In this document: positions 42,242-50,356 of the stretch, in pieces
How the letters are laid out: each line of letters begins with the position of its first letter
Position numbering within the stretch: position 1 is the first letter of the stretch
Source: Nocardia beijingensis NBRC 16342
Lineage (GTDB): Bacteria; Actinomycetota; Actinomycetes; Mycobacteriales; Mycobacteriaceae
Direction of reading: 5' to 3'
Length of the DNA: 54,971 nucleotides
NCBI RefSeq assembly: GCF_001612785.1
Contig: NZ_BDBC01000041.1
Location: 1-54,971 of the forward strand
Made by a program: the position numbers and the translations under genes
Notes under the pieces: model-generated
What the model was told of the DNA's origin: nothing
What the model saw: only the letters and a program-made list of their open reading frames with translations
Databases searched by the model: none

Positions 42242-42405
42242 GCGTCGGAGAATCAGAAGAGGTCGAGACCCGTCTCGCTTCCCGCGACCACTGGATCCAC
42301 GAGGGCACAACGAACAGGTCGCCGGTGGTCAGGACTCGGCGGTCGCCGCCGAGGACGACGTGGGCGTTTCCGTCGAAGATCTGCCAGATCGAGGACCCGA
42401 CCCCT
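42242..42405 (-). pseudogene. C-terminal remnant of gentisate 1,2-dioxygenase
   Basis: Read leftward, the sequence encodes VGSSIWQIFDGNAHVVLGG, then VLTTGDLFVVPSWIQWSREA, the C-terminal cupin of gentisate 1,2-dioxygenase-type ring-cleaving enzymes. After Glu-Ala a one-base deletion shifts the frame to ETGLDLF, followed by TGA where CGA (Arg of LFRFSDA) is expected, then FSDA. So it carries a frameshift and a nonsense change and lacks its N-terminal part and last residues. It points away from the intact GntR regulator, suggesting loss of a former catabolic gene. Confidence 0.72.
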
Positions 42406-42431
42406 CGATATATCTACCGCGCAGCCGCCCG

Positions 42432-42451
42432 TAAGATACAACTTGTGTCTA
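42432..42451 (+). promoter_or_regulatory. GntR gene promoter and start-overlapping inverted repeat
   Basis: A -10-like TAAGAT (42432-42437) ends 7 nt before the GTG start at 42445. AGATACAA-C-TTGTGTCT (42435-42451, one mismatch) is an inverted repeat of the kind bound by FCD-type GntR proteins and overlaps the start codon, fitting autorepression. Confidence 0.5.
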
Positions 42452-43086
42452 AGACGTATTCATCCGCCGAGCAGGCCTATCGTGCCGTGAAGGAGCGCAT
42501 CCTGTCCGGCGCGCTCGCGGGCGGAGAGCTGATCAGCGAGGGGGAGATCGCCGCCGACCTGGGCACGTCCCGCACGCCAGTGCGCGAGGCGTTCCTCCGG
42601 CTGGAGACCGAGGGATGGATGAAGCTGTACCCGAAGCGCGGCGCGCTGGTGGTGCCGATCCCGCCCGACGAGGCCGAGCACGTCGCGCACGCGAGGTACG
42701 TGGTGGAGACCGCCGCGGTCCGCAGTGCCACCGCGAACGACACCGGAGTGCTGGTCGAGGCGTTGCGATCCTCGATCCGGCGGCAGCGCGACCTGGCCGC
42801 CGCGGGCGATCTGGACGGCTTCGCGCTCGCCGACACCGACTTCCACCGCACCTACGTCCTGGCCGGAGGCAATCCGCTGCTGTCGGGCTTCTACGACTCG
42901 CTGCGGGAACGCCAGCGCCGGATGAACAGCGTCGCCCTGCGCCGCGGCCCGGTCGACATCACCCGGATCATCGAGCAGCACGCGCGACTGGCCGACCTGG
43001 TCGCGGCGGCCGACGCGGACGGGTTCGCCGACGCGCTGGTCGAGCATCTGTCCGGCGTGCACCAACTGGAACTACGAGGCCGGTGA
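42445..43086 (+). CDS. GntR-family (FCD) transcriptional regulator
   Basis: The 213-residue protein has a GntR winged helix (AYRAVKERILSGAL through LGTSRTPVREAFLRLETEGW, residues 10-60). A C-terminal FCD ligand-binding domain holds the metal-type residues in FALADTDFHRTYVLAGGNP and the late histidines EQHARL and EHLSGVHQ. Start is GTG at 42445, with no ribosome site but a -10 7 nt upstream. Its stop overlaps the MFS start, so both are co-translated. It was probably the regulator of an aromatic-acid cluster, given the dioxygenase remnant. Confidence 0.88.
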   Translation: MSKTYSSAEQAYRAVKERILSGALAGGELISEGEIAADLGTSRTPVREAFLRLETEGWMKLYPKRGALVVPIPPDEAEHVAHARYVVETAAVRSATANDTGVLVEALRSSIRRQRDLAAAGDLDGFALADTDFHRTYVLAGGNPLLSGFYDSLRERQRRMNSVALRRGPVDITRIIEQHARLADLVAAADADGFADALVEHLSGVHQLELRGR

Positions 43087-44303
43087 TGGCGACACTCACC
43101 GCCCCCGCGCCCCGCGACCTGGTCGTCCCGAGCCGATGGCGCGGCGTCGCCGCCGCGATGTTCGCGATCGCCTGGGGCGGCAACGAATTCACGCCGTTGC
43201 TGGTCATGTACAAGAACGACGGACTGGCGGCCACGACCGTCGACCTGTTGCTGTTCTACTACGTGCTCGGCATCGTGCCCGCGTTGCTGATCGGCGGCCC
43301 GCTGTCGGATCGCTACGGCCGCCGCGCCCTGCTGCGGCCCGCACCGCTGATCGCCGCGGCCGGATCGCTGCTGCTCGCGTTCGGGTCCGCGTCGGTGCCG
43401 GTCATGGCGGGGGGACGGGTGCTGTGCGGCGTCGCGCTCGGGCTGGCGATGGCGGTCGGCGGCAGCTGGCTCAAAGAGCTGGCGCAACCTCCCCACGGCC
43501 CGGAGCTTCCCGCGGGCACGGGTGCGCGCCGCTCCGCGATGAGCCTCACCGCGGGCTTCGCCGTCGGCGCTTGCTGCGCCGGTGTGCTCGCGCAATGGGC
43601 GCCGTGGCCGAACACCTTTGCGTATCTGATCAACGTCGCGCTGTGCCTGGTCGCCGCCGTGTGGGTCCGGCGTGCGCCGGAAACCGTCCCCCGGCGGCGG
43701 AATCCGGGGAGCCTCCGCGACGACCTGCGCATTCCCCCTGCGGGGCACCCGCGCTTCCGTGCGGTGGCCCTGCCCGCCGCGTTGTGGCTGTTCACCTCCG
43801 CCGCGACGGCGTACGCGGTGCTTCCCGCGCTGATGGCGCCCTGGGTCGGCGCGGCGCCGATCGCGTTCTCCGCCATGATCTGTGTCATCACTTTGGGCTG
43901 CGGGTTCGCCGTCCAGTCCGTCGCGCGCCGGATCGACCGGCCCGGCACCGCGCGGGCGGCCGCGGTGGCGCTCAGCGCGGTCACACTCGGGATGGCGCTG
44001 GCCGCGATGGCTTCCGGTCTGCTGACCCTGTGGGCGACGGTGGCCGCCGCCGTGGTGCTGGGCGCCGGATACGGCATCGGACTGGTGGCCGGGCTACAGG
44101 AGATCGAACGCATCGCCCGCCCGGACGATCTGGCCGGGCTGACCGCCGTGTTCTATTCGGCGAGCTACTTGGGATTCGGCACCCCGGCCCTGCTTTCGTT
44201 CCTGCACGACACGTTCGGTCTCGGTTATCCGGCGATGTTCGCCGCGGGCGCGCTCGCGGCGGCCGGATGCCTCGGCCCGGTGCTGCGCAACTATCGCGCC
44301 TGA
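43086..44303 (+). CDS. MFS transporter, 12-helix
   Basis: The 405-residue protein has 12 predicted helices and motif A GPLSDRYGRRALL between helices 2 and 3. It is coupled to the GntR regulator (TGATG). In the context of the adjacent decayed gentisate dioxygenase, an aromatic-acid or metabolite transporter is plausible, but the family features alone do not give a substrate. Confidence 0.85.
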   Translation: MATLTAPAPRDLVVPSRWRGVAAAMFAIAWGGNEFTPLLVMYKNDGLAATTVDLLLFYYVLGIVPALLIGGPLSDRYGRRALLRPAPLIAAAGSLLLAFGSASVPVMAGGRVLCGVALGLAMAVGGSWLKELAQPPHGPELPAGTGARRSAMSLTAGFAVGACCAGVLAQWAPWPNTFAYLINVALCLVAAVWVRRAPETVPRRRNPGSLRDDLRIPPAGHPRFRAVALPAALWLFTSAATAYAVLPALMAPWVGAAPIAFSAMICVITLGCGFAVQSVARRIDRPGTARAAAVALSAVTLGMALAAMASGLLTLWATVAAAVVLGAGYGIGLVAGLQEIERIARPDDLAGLTAVFYSASYLGFGTPALLSFLHDTFGLGYPAMFAAGALAAAGCLGPVLRNYRA

Positions 44304-44313
44304 CCGACGGCGG

Positions 44314-44745
44314 TCAGCTCTTCGGGGTCAGCAGGACCAGCGGAATCTCGCGGGTGGTCTTCGTCTGATAACCGGCGTAGACCGGCTGCGCGGCGGTGAC
44401 CCGCGGCCACAGCGCCGCCCGCTCCTCGGCGGTGGCCACCCGCGCCGTCATCGGCACCTTCGGCCCGTTGCGCACCGATACGAGCACATCCGGGTTGTCG
44501 CGCAGATTCAGGAACCACGCCGGATGGACGGGGTCGCCGCCACGGGAGGCGACCACGACGTAAGTGTCGCCGTCGATGATCGGCGCCGTGAGCATCACCG
44601 CGTGCGGCCGACCTGATTTGCGGCCGGTGGTGGTGAGCTCGAGCGACGGCATGCCGGAGAAATCGTTGCCCAGCTTCCCGAAGCTGATCTTCAACAGCGC
44701 GCGATGCGCCGTATTCATGGCTTTCAGCGCGAAATTCGAGGGCAT
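44314..44745 (-). CDS. Deazaflavin (F420)-dependent nitroreductase family protein (Ddn-like)
   Basis: The 143-residue protein has the split beta-barrel Ddn/FDOR-A pattern: MPSLELTTTGRKSGRPHAVMLTAPI, YVVVASRGGDPVHPAWFLNLRDNPDV and EERAALWPRVTAAQPVYAGYQTKT. This is the F420-binding signature of mycobacterial Ddn and relatives, which reduce quinones and nitro compounds. The ATG at 44745 gives the typical length. It is convergent with the MFS gene. Confidence 0.92.
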   Translation of the reverse strand: MPSNFALKAMNTAHRALLKISFGKLGNDFSGMPSLELTTTGRKSGRPHAVMLTAPIIDGDTYVVVASRGGDPVHPAWFLNLRDNPDVLVSVRNGPKVPMTARVATAEERAALWPRVTAAQPVYAGYQTKTTREIPLVLLTPKS

Positions 44746-44840
44746 ACGATCCTCACGATCGGCTCGACGGGTGGTTCGGCTCGGCGACTCCCGCAGTGGG
44801 AGACCGCGAATCGGACTGTACCCGAAGCGGAGCGGCTCGC

Positions 44841-45254
44841 TCAGCGGGCGGACCATCCCGACCAGCGCGAGACGTCGATGGCGATCACCGGGCCCGGCGG
44901 CGGCTGCCGTTCGTACTGGGAGTAGCGCGCGGTCAAGTGGCCGATCGCCGCTCGCGCCTCGGCGCCGTCCGCGATGCGAGCCGTTCCGTCGGCACGGACC
45001 CACCACAGCTGCGTCCAGTCGTCGTCGTAGCGGTCGACGAGCACGGCGACCGCGGGGTTCGCCGCGATGTTGGCCAGCCTGCGCAACGCCGTTGTCGTCT
45101 TCGGTTTCGCGTCGACGCTGGTGTAGACGACCTCCCCCGCCACGGCGAAGACGATGGGCACCACATGCGGGCGCAGTTGCGGCGAAACGGTTGCCAACCG
45201 CCCGACCGGACTGGTCGCGAATCGTTTGCGCGCTTCCTCGGAACCCAGCAGCAC
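44841..45254 (-). CDS. PPOX-class F420-dependent oxidoreductase
   Basis: The 137-residue split-barrel protein (GRLATVSPQLRPHVVPIVFAVAGEVVYTSVDAKPK, then WTQLWWVRADGTARI) belongs to the pyridoxamine-oxidase-like FDOR-B group, many of which use F420. Start is GTG at 45254 with GAGGAGG 5 nt upstream. It lies upstream of the Ddn-like gene in the same direction, 95 nt apart, so the two may share a transcript. Confidence 0.88.
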   Translation of the reverse strand: MLLGSEEARKRFATSPVGRLATVSPQLRPHVVPIVFAVAGEVVYTSVDAKPKTTTALRRLANIAANPAVAVLVDRYDDDWTQLWWVRADGTARIADGAEARAAIGHLTARYSQYERQPPPGPVIAIDVSRWSGWSAR

Positions 45255-45423
45255 ACCCGCCTCCTCGAACTCGCCGTCCCCGGAAATCGGGGATCGAGTA
45301 TGTTCCGCCCCCTATGCAACCGGACATTTGCCGTGAAATCACAGCGATCGACTACCGCCACGCTACGGTCGAGTCAATGTGTGACCCGTCAACAGGCTAT
45401 GTCGCCAGAAGGTGGAGGCGGTT

Positions 45424-45840
45424 GTGGAAATCGATATCACTACCCGGCTGAACCTAGCGTTCGAGATGTGGGAGCGCGCGCACGGGCGCCCGCTCGCCGA
45501 CGATACGGTCGAGACATGGGTGACCGCAGCCGGGTACGACCTGGAACCAGGTCACCTGACCAAAGTTCGGCGCGGAGACCTCGCCACGCTTCCCGAACAG
45601 GCCCGCGCCGGGCTGGCCCACGTGTTCGGGCTCGACCCCAGCTATTTCGTCTTCGATCCCGGTCCGGACCGGGCCGACGACGCCGAAGTGATCGCGCACC
45701 TGGACAATTCGGCTCTGCGCCGCCTCGGACAAGCCGTGAACGGCGTGTCGCTGCGCACCCTGTTGTACCTGGAGTCCGTCGCCGAAGTACTCCGCCAGGC
45801 CGACGGCCTGCCCCCGTGCGAACAAACCGCGCAACTCTGA
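45424..45840 (+). CDS. EspR-like XRE regulator
   Basis: The 138-residue protein has an N-terminal helix-turn-helix (about 5-70: TTRLNLAFEMWE, DTVETWVTAAGYDLEPGHLTKVRRGDLATLPEQA, VFGLDPSYFVFD). A C-terminal helical dimerisation region follows. This is the arrangement of the mycobacterial nucleoid/ESX regulator EspR and its paralogs. GGAGG lies 5 nt before the GTG at 45424; an in-frame GTG at 45412 lacks such a site. It precedes the conservon by 400 nt in the same direction. Confidence 0.8.
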   Translation: MEIDITTRLNLAFEMWERAHGRPLADDTVETWVTAAGYDLEPGHLTKVRRGDLATLPEQARAGLAHVFGLDPSYFVFDPGPDRADDAEVIAHLDNSALRRLGQAVNGVSLRTLLYLESVAEVLRQADGLPPCEQTAQL

Positions 45841-46239
45841 TCGAACGACAGCGGCTCGGCTTCGGCCCCCGGGAAGCCCGGCGGGCCGGCCACTCCGCCC
45901 ACCCGGCGGCACCGCCGCTCGCGGACGCGAAAACATGACGCGTCGATAATTCGAAATTCACCTATCGCATCGGTGATTCGGCCGCACCTAAGCGCCCCCA
46001 GCACACCGATAGTGAATTACAGGCAAACGAGAATTCACTCATTTCGCACTGAGCGCGCCGCTGCGACGCGTCGTCAGCGTAATCCGAGCATCGGTACGGC
46101 AGCTGGAATATCCGCCGGTGCCGTGTTCTCCCGAAATCCGCCCAAGTGGCGCGGCACCGCCCACGCCGCTATGCTCGGGCCGCGATATTTCGAAACTGCT
46201 TGTCGGTCTGCGTATTTGGGGTGCCGAGACACGCGGACG
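45841..46239 (+). promoter_or_regulatory. Conservon upstream region with inverted repeats
   Basis: This 399-bp gap is more AT-rich than its surroundings. It contains the inverted repeat AGTGAATT-N13-AATTCACT (46011-46039) and a third copy AATTCACC at 45956-45963. A -10-like TATGCT at 46170-46175 would give a short leader before the cvnA ATG at 46240. No gene is evident. Confidence 0.5.
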
Positions 46240-47688
46240 ATGGCAGATGCGCCGTTTCCTGCGGCAAGCGCGAGTGCGGAAGTACGGAATTTGTCAGAGT
46301 TGTTGAATGCGGCGGCGAGCGAGCCCGGCGAGGACGCCGCCGGGCGCCCGAAACCGCCGTTCGCGATATTGTCGGCCTGCCTGATCGCCAGCGCCGCCAT
46401 CGTGACCGCGGCGGTGTACTACGCGCCCGCCGAATTCCGGATCCCGCTCGCGGCGGGCGCTGCCGCCGCGGCCGTCGCCCTGTGCGCCGCCACGACGGCG
46501 GCCGTCCATTTCCGCAGGCAGGCCCGGCACGCCCGGCGGGACGCGGAGCAGGCCATCCAGGACCGAGCGCGCGTCGCCAGGGGCGCGGAAGTCGAGGTCG
46601 CCGCCGCGGCCGCGGCGGCCGTCGAATACGAGGCGCGCGCGAAGGGCAGCGAGAGCGGTCGCGCCGCGGCCATGGCGGCTTTCGCGGGCGCCGCGGGCCG
46701 TATGCAGGCGATGACCACCAGCATGCTCGCCGAGCTGCGCGAGATGGAGCACCGCCACGGCGATCCCACCGTGCTCGCCGATCTGCTGCAACTGGATCAC
46801 CGCACGGCCCAGGCCGGCAGGCTCGCCGACAGCATCGCCGTGCTCAGCGGCGCGCGATCCGGCCGCCGCTGGGCCAAACCGATTGCGATGGAATCGATTC
46901 TGCGTGGCGCGATGGGCCGTGTGGCGGGTTACCAGCGGGTGCGGCTGCGCGCGATCGCCGATATCGCGGTCTCCGGTCACGCCGCGGAGGGCGTCATGCA
47001 CGCGCTCGCGGAGCTGCTCGACAACGCGTGCAACTTCTCTCCGCCCACCACCGAGGTGCATGTCTACGCCGCCGAGGTGCCCGCGGGCGTGATCATCACC
47101 ATCGAGGACAGCGGATTGGTCATGAGCGAGTCCGCGCTGCGCCGCGCCGAGGCGGCGGTCTCGGCCACCGGGCCGGAGGCCCGCGGTGCCGGAGCCGACC
47201 TGTCCTCGCTGACCGGGACCAGACTCGGCCTCGCCGTGGTGGGCAACCTGGCGCGCAAGCACGGGCTCACCGTCTCCTTCCGGCCTTCCGCCATCGGCGG
47301 CACCGCCGTGGTCGTGGTGATCCCGCGCGACCTCACCACCCGCGCCGAGCGCCCCCAGCCGTCCACCATCACCGGCACGCTGCCGGTCGCGCGAGAACGC
47401 GCCCGCACCGCCGCGCCGGAGCACGCGCCCGCCGATCCGCAGCCCGTGCGTCCGTCCATCGCGGAGGAAGCTCCCGCCGCCCGGACACTGCCCAAACGGC
47501 GTCGAGGCAGCACGCTGGCCGCAGTCCACCCCGACGGCCTCGCCGCGCCGGAGCCCGTCGCACCGACCCCTCCCGCCGCACGACCGGACTCGCTCGGCGC
47601 GTTCCAGCGCGCGGTGACCGGGTCCGCGAGCGGCAGCGCCGCCGCCACTCCCCCCGCCCCTTCCGTCTCCGTGGAGAACGAACGATGA
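46240..47688 (+). CDS. cvnA: Conservon sensor kinase-like protein (CvnA)
   Basis: The 482-residue protein has two membrane helices (about 41-61 and 68-90), a linker/coiled region with LLQLDHRTAQAGRLADSIAVLSG and a HATPase with ELLDNACNFSPP, IEDSGL and GTRLGLAVVGNLARKHG. A Pro/Ala-rich tail ends it. It lacks the large external NIT-type sensor found in many relatives. In Streptomyces, CvnA forms a membrane complex with CvnB-D that resembles a eukaryotic G-protein-coupled system. The start is uncertain; an ATG at 46171 overlaps a -10-like element, so 46240 is preferred. Confidence 0.88.
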   Translation: MADAPFPAASASAEVRNLSELLNAAASEPGEDAAGRPKPPFAILSACLIASAAIVTAAVYYAPAEFRIPLAAGAAAAAVALCAATTAAVHFRRQARHARRDAEQAIQDRARVARGAEVEVAAAAAAAVEYEARAKGSESGRAAAMAAFAGAAGRMQAMTTSMLAELREMEHRHGDPTVLADLLQLDHRTAQAGRLADSIAVLSGARSGRRWAKPIAMESILRGAMGRVAGYQRVRLRAIADIAVSGHAAEGVMHALAELLDNACNFSPPTTEVHVYAAEVPAGVIITIEDSGLVMSESALRRAEAAVSATGPEARGAGADLSSLTGTRLGLAVVGNLARKHGLTVSFRPSAIGGTAVVVVIPRDLTTRAERPQPSTITGTLPVARERARTAAPEHAPADPQPVRPSIAEEAPAARTLPKRRRGSTLAAVHPDGLAAPEPVAPTPPAARPDSLGAFQRAVTGSASGSAAATPPAPSVSVENER

Positions 47689-48101
47689 CGACCTCCGAGA
47701 CCGCCCAGCTGAGCTGGCTGTTGGAACAGCTGCTCACCCGCACACCGCGCAGCAGGCATGCCCTGCTGCTGTCCAGCGACGGGTTGAAGATCTGTCACAC
47801 GCCCGAACTCACCGTCGATGGCGCCGACCAGCTCGCCGCCATCGCGGCGGGCATCCAGAGCCTCTCGCACGGCGCGTCGGTGGAATTCGGCGACGGCCGG
47901 GCCGGGGTGCGCCAGTCGATGACCGAGTTCTACGGCGGCATCCTGTTCATCGTGGAAGCCGGGCTCGGCGCGCACATCGCGGTGGTCGCCGCCGAGGACG
48001 CGGACGCCGGACTGGTCGGCCACAACATGCGGGAGCTGGTGGAACAACTCGGCGAGCACCTGGCGGCCACGCCGCGCTTCCCTGGAGCGGGCGTGCCGTG
48101 A
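47685..48101 (+). CDS. cvnB: Roadblock/LC7 domain protein (CvnB)
   Basis: The 138-residue protein is a roadblock/LC7 fold, with SRHALLLSSDGLKICHTPEL, then QLAAIAAGIQSL and GILFIVEAGLGAHIAVVA. It is the second conservon component, thought to bind the small GTPase as MglB-like proteins do. Start codon overlaps the cvnA stop (ATGA). Confidence 0.93.
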   Translation: MTTSETAQLSWLLEQLLTRTPRSRHALLLSSDGLKICHTPELTVDGADQLAAIAAGIQSLSHGASVEFGDGRAGVRQSMTEFYGGILFIVEAGLGAHIAVVAAEDADAGLVGHNMRELVEQLGEHLAATPRFPGAGVP

Positions 48102-48463
48102 GCAGACCAGGCCGGGACGACGACCCCGATCGGTTGTACACGCTGACCGGCGGGCGGAGCAGACCGGACTCCGACACCTTCGATCTGGTCACCCTGGTGG
48201 TCAGCGAATGCGCGCCGACGCCGGGCATGCAGTCCGAGCACGTGGCGATCCTGGAGTTGTGCCAGGCGCCGACCGCCGTCGTCGAAATCGCGGCCGAGCT
48301 GCGGATTCCGGTCGGCATCACGACCATCCTGCTGTCGGACCTGCTGCTCGCGGGCAAGATCACCGTCCGTCCGCCACACGCCGGCCCGTCCGGCTCGCCC
48401 TGGCACTGCCTGCCCGACACCACGACGCTCGAGAAGGTGCTCGTTGGACTTCGCAAACTCTGA
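48098..48463 (+). CDS. cvnC: DUF742 protein (CvnC)
   Basis: The 121-residue protein has the DUF742 pattern DRLYTLTGGRSRP at the N-terminus and a winged-helix-like core (AVVEIAAELRIPVGITTILLSDLLLAGKITVR). Start is GTG overlapping the cvnB stop (GTGA). CvnC is the DUF742 member of the four-protein conservon complex. Confidence 0.92.
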   Translation: MSRPGRDDDPDRLYTLTGGRSRPDSDTFDLVTLVVSECAPTPGMQSEHVAILELCQAPTAVVEIAAELRIPVGITTILLSDLLLAGKITVRPPHAGPSGSPWHCLPDTTTLEKVLVGLRKL

Positions 48464-49088
48464 TCCGCGTCCCGCCCGCGCGGACGCGCCCCTGCACCGT
48501 GCGACGACGCGGGGGCTGAAGATCGTCATCGTCGGGGGTTTCGGCGTCGGCAAGACGACGATGGTTCGCGCGGTCAGCGAGATCCGGCCGCTGGACACCG
48601 AGGCGATCATGACCGACGAGGGACTCGAGATCGACGACCCCAGTGGCGCGCCCGGCAAATCGACCACGACCGTCGCCTTCGACTTCGGGCGCATCACCAT
48701 CGATGACGAACACGTGCTCTACCTGTTCGGCGCACCGGGACAGGAACGGTTCCGGTTCCTCTGGGATCGGCTGTTCACCGGCGCGCTCGGCGCGATCGTG
48801 CTGGTCGACCCGCACCGGATCGCGGATTCCTGGTACGCGGTGGACCGCCTGGAACACCAGCGGACGCCGTTCGTCGTCGCCTGCAACGACTTCGGCGACG
48901 GCCACCACCCCGACGCGGTCCGCGACGCGCTCGACCTGGATCCGCATGTGCCGGTGATCGACTGCGACGCCCGCTCGCGCGAGTCCGGCAAGGGCGTGCT
49001 GATCACCCTGGTCGAACACCTCTATTCCCGCGCGCCCTCCCCTGCGGGCCTGCGCCCCTCGATCCCGACTCCGGAGGCCGCGTCATGA
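48444..49088 (+). CDS. cvnD: Conservon GTPase (CvnD)
   Basis: The 214-residue protein is a Ras/MglA-like ATP/GTP-binding protein with P-loop GGFGVGKTT (residues 31-39) and G3 LFGAPGQERF. A G4-like ACND replaces the canonical NKxD, as is usual for this subfamily. Start is TTG at 48444 within the end of cvnC, with GAGAAGG upstream. Relatives show GTPase activity stimulated by other conservon proteins. Confidence 0.92.
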   Translation: MDFANSDPRPARADAPLHRATTRGLKIVIVGGFGVGKTTMVRAVSEIRPLDTEAIMTDEGLEIDDPSGAPGKSTTTVAFDFGRITIDDEHVLYLFGAPGQERFRFLWDRLFTGALGAIVLVDPHRIADSWYAVDRLEHQRTPFVVACNDFGDGHHPDAVRDALDLDPHVPVIDCDARSRESGKGVLITLVEHLYSRAPSPAGLRPSIPTPEAAS

Positions 49089-50356
49089 CCACGCCCGCGC
49101 CGAGTTCCACCGACAGCTGCCCCGTCCACCACGCGCCGGTCACGTTGAGCGGCCCGCGTTTTCATACCGACCCGCATCAGCTCTATCACGAGATGCGCCG
49201 GGAGCACGGCGCGGTGGTCGCCGTGGAGTTGCCCGGTGGCGTTCCCGCGTGGCTGGTCATCGGCTACCGCGAACTGCATCAGGTGACCAGCGATCCCGAG
49301 TTGTTCCCCCGCGATGTCGGGCGGTGGAACCAGTGGCCGAACATCCCTCCGGACTGGCCCTTGCTGCCGATGGTCGGGCAGCCGATGCCGTCGATCTATT
49401 TCACCGCGGGCGCGGAGCACCGCAGGCACCTGGCGATGGTGGAGCCCGCGCTGGAGAGGATCGACACCTTCGCCTTGCGCCGTGCGTGCGAGGACCTGGC
49501 CGACCGCCTGATCGACGCGTTCTGCGGGCGCGGCGAAGCGGAGCTGGTCGCCGATTTCGCCGAGCCGCTGCCGGTGCTGGCCCTGGCGCGCGTCCTCGGA
49601 TTCCCCGACGAGGACGGCCCGCGGCTGGCGTGGACGATGAAGACCCTCGCCGACGGCGGAGCCGACGCCCAGGCCGCACATCAGCAGTTCGCCGAGCACA
49701 TGGGGCGCCTGCTCGCGACCAAGAAGGTCGCGCGGGGCGCGGACCTGGTGTCCTGGATGCTGGCGCATCCCGGTCCGTTCACCGACGAGGAATACGTCCT
49801 GGACCTGATGGCGATCACCGCCGCCGGATATCTGCCGACGGCCGACTGGATCGGGAACTCGGTGCGGCTGATGCTCACCGACGACCGGTTCGCCGCCGCG
49901 CTCGGCGGCGGCCGCCACAGTGTGGGCCAGGCGATGAACGAAGTGCTGTGGGAGGACACGCCGACCCAGATCCTCGCCGGGCGATGGGCCGCGCGTGACA
50001 CCCGGCTCGGTGACAAGGTCATCCGGGCCGGGGACATGCTGCTGCTCGGTCTGGCCGCGGCCAACGCCGATCCTCATGTGCGCCAGCATGTCTCCGACGG
50101 CGCGGATCCCGCGCACACCGGTAACAGCGCGCACTTCGCGTTCAGCTACGGCGAATACCGCTGCCCGTTTCCCGCGCAGGAGATCGCCGAGGTCATCGCG
50201 CGCACCGGCATCGAGGTCCTGCTCGATCGGCTGCCCGACCTCGATCTGGCGGTGCCCGCCCAGAACCTGGTCCGGCGGCCGTCGGCCTTCCTGCGCGGCA
50301 TGACATCCCTGCCCGTCCGCTTCACACCCGTTCGCGCCGTCGGAGGTACCCCGTGA
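49085..50356 (+). CDS. cvnE: Conservon cytochrome P450 lacking ExxR (CYP157-like, CvnE)
   Basis: The 423-residue P450-fold protein keeps the heme-thiolate Cys (C360 in FSYGEYRCPFPA). The K-helix has E286-V-L-W289 instead of ExxR, and the I-helix has AAGYLPT in place of AGxDT. Loss of ExxR (EQSLW in the described example) is a hallmark of the CYP157 family of Streptomyces conservons, supporting that assignment. It may be a weak or regulatory hemoprotein rather than a standard monooxygenase; that is inference. The ATG overlaps the cvnD stop. Confidence 0.85.
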   Translation: MTTPAPSSTDSCPVHHAPVTLSGPRFHTDPHQLYHEMRREHGAVVAVELPGGVPAWLVIGYRELHQVTSDPELFPRDVGRWNQWPNIPPDWPLLPMVGQPMPSIYFTAGAEHRRHLAMVEPALERIDTFALRRACEDLADRLIDAFCGRGEAELVADFAEPLPVLALARVLGFPDEDGPRLAWTMKTLADGGADAQAAHQQFAEHMGRLLATKKVARGADLVSWMLAHPGPFTDEEYVLDLMAITAAGYLPTADWIGNSVRLMLTDDRFAAALGGGRHSVGQAMNEVLWEDTPTQILAGRWAARDTRLGDKVIRAGDMLLLGLAAANADPHVRQHVSDGADPAHTGNSAHFAFSYGEYRCPFPAQEIAEVIARTGIEVLLDRLPDLDLAVPAQNLVRRPSAFLRGMTSLPVRFTPVRAVGGTP

